From NCBI RefSeq assembly GCF_040548815.1, contig NZ_JBEPSM010000001.1, positions 1,612,001 to 1,676,000 on the forward strand: DNA of 64,000 nt, read 5' to 3'. The position numbers and the translations under genes were made by a program. Positions 63,532 to 64,000 of the stretch are shown piece by piece; within the stretch, counting starts at the first letter, position 1; each line of letters opens with the position of its first letter. The notes beneath the pieces were generated by a model. It ran no database searches, was not told the origin of the DNA, and worked only from the letters and a program-made list of their open reading frames with translations. The stretch comes from Kaistia defluvii. GTDB taxonomy: Bacteria > Pseudomonadota > Alphaproteobacteria > Rhizobiales > Kaistiaceae.

Positions 63532-64000
63532 TTACGCGCCGAGCGCGGTGGCCGGATCGACATGGACGCCGGGGCCCATGGTCGAGGAAACGGCAACCTT
63601 CTGAAGGTACGTGCCCTTCGCGCCGGTCGGGCGGGCCTTCTGGACGGCGTCCACGAAAGCCTTGATGTTCTGGACCAGCTTCTCGGTGTCGAAGCTCGCC
63701 TTGCCGATGCCGGCATGGATGATACCAGCCTTCTCGACGCGGAACTCGACCGAACCGCCCTTGGCGCCGGCAACAGCCGTTGCGACGTCCATGGTGACCG
63801 AGCCGACCTTCGGGTTCGGCATCAGGCCGCGCGGGCCGAGCACCTTACCGAGACGGCCGACCAGCGGCATCATGTCCGGGGTCGCGATGCAGCGATCGAA
63901 ATCGATCGTGCCGCCCTGAACGATCTCGAGCAGATCCTCGGCGCCGACGATGTCCGCACCCGCTGCCTTGGCTTCTTCAGCCTTGGCGCCGCGTGCGAAA
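63532..64000 (-). CDS. rplA: 50S ribosomal protein L1, 5' part beyond window
   Basis: The C-terminal 155 residues of L1. The frame runs off the right edge, beginning here at [52 protein letters not shown] is the family signature, and the C-domain ends [18 protein letters not shown]1 forms the mobile E-site stalk. It precedes rplJ with a 300-bp spacer holding the L10 leader. Confidence 0.98.
   Translation of the reverse strand, partial: FARGAKAEEAKAAGADIVGAEDLLEIVQGGTIDFDRCIATPDMMPLVGRLGKVLGPRGLMPNPKVGSVTMDVATAVAGAKGGSVEFRVEKAGIIHAGIGKASFDTEKLVQNIKAFVDAVQKARPTGAKGTYLQKVAVSSTMGPGVHVDPATALGA

Overview
This 64 kb window is high-GC DNA (roughly 60-65% by eye). Its gene content and order point to an alphaproteobacterium, most likely of the order Hyphomicrobiales (Rhizobiales). 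The reasons are: adk next to rpsM with no rpmJ or infA in the spc region; an HtrA protease and RarA directly downstream of rplQ; an ATP12-type F1 assembly chaperone; a GT21 ceramide-glucosyltransferase homologue; and a cysteine-poor S14. I cannot name the genus from sequence alone. There are no insertion sequences, CRISPR arrays, phage genes or rRNA genes. Most very long open frames opposite the ribosomal and RNA polymerase genes are high-GC shadows.

Left third (1 to about 26.8 kb) is mixed metabolism. In order it holds: a partial YdcF-like membrane protein and an aldo/keto reductase; a membrane GGDEF cyclase; a translationally coupled dehydrogenase and PLP aminotransferase pair for a nucleotide sugar; a secreted esterase; MgtE; tRNA-Leu(GAG) with its own promoter and terminator; LipB; acylphosphatase; a HAD phosphatase; and a GT21 glucosyltransferase. 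Next come the two propionyl-CoA carboxylase genes (pccA and pccB), which flank an overlapping folP-folB-folK operon on the opposite strand. Then follow an ATP12 chaperone, an RluC-type pseudouridine synthase and CrcB. CrcB is a fluoride channel and is preceded by a good match to the fluoride riboswitch. After that come a tiny basic protein, a fatty acid desaturase, a D-2-hydroxyacid dehydrogenase with an ABC/RecF-type ATPase, glutathione-dependent formaldehyde dehydrogenase, a DHA2 efflux pump, a nucleoside 2-deoxyribosyltransferase and a glutathione S-transferase.

The middle (26.8 to 31.3 kb) has rarA and an HtrA/Deg protease, an unrecognised membrane-anchored protein on the opposite strand, and an intergenic inverted pair of REP-like repeats.

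The right half (31.3 to 64 kb) is the core gene-expression block, all on the minus strand. In transcription order it runs rplA(partial)-rplJ-rplL-rpoB-rpoC, then a three-gene insertion (DUF900 hydrolase lipoprotein, phytase-like esterase, periplasmic cupin), then rpsL-rpsG-fusA-tuf and the S10, spc and alpha gene clusters through secY, adk, rpsM, rpsK, rpoA and rplQ. It ends at a strong intrinsic terminator. Visible control elements are an L10 leader before rplJ, two stacked hairpins between rplL and rpoB, intrinsic terminators after rpoC and rplQ, a near-consensus promoter about 260 bp before rpsL, and hairpins between rplO and secY and between rpsK and rpoA.

Nothing in the window is convincingly a new defence or mobile system. 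The items most worth a second look are the fluoride riboswitch with its competing downstream helix, the unrecognised protein at 29.8-30.8 kb, the three secreted or anchored genes between rpoC and rpsL, and the glycosphingolipid-type glycosyltransferase.
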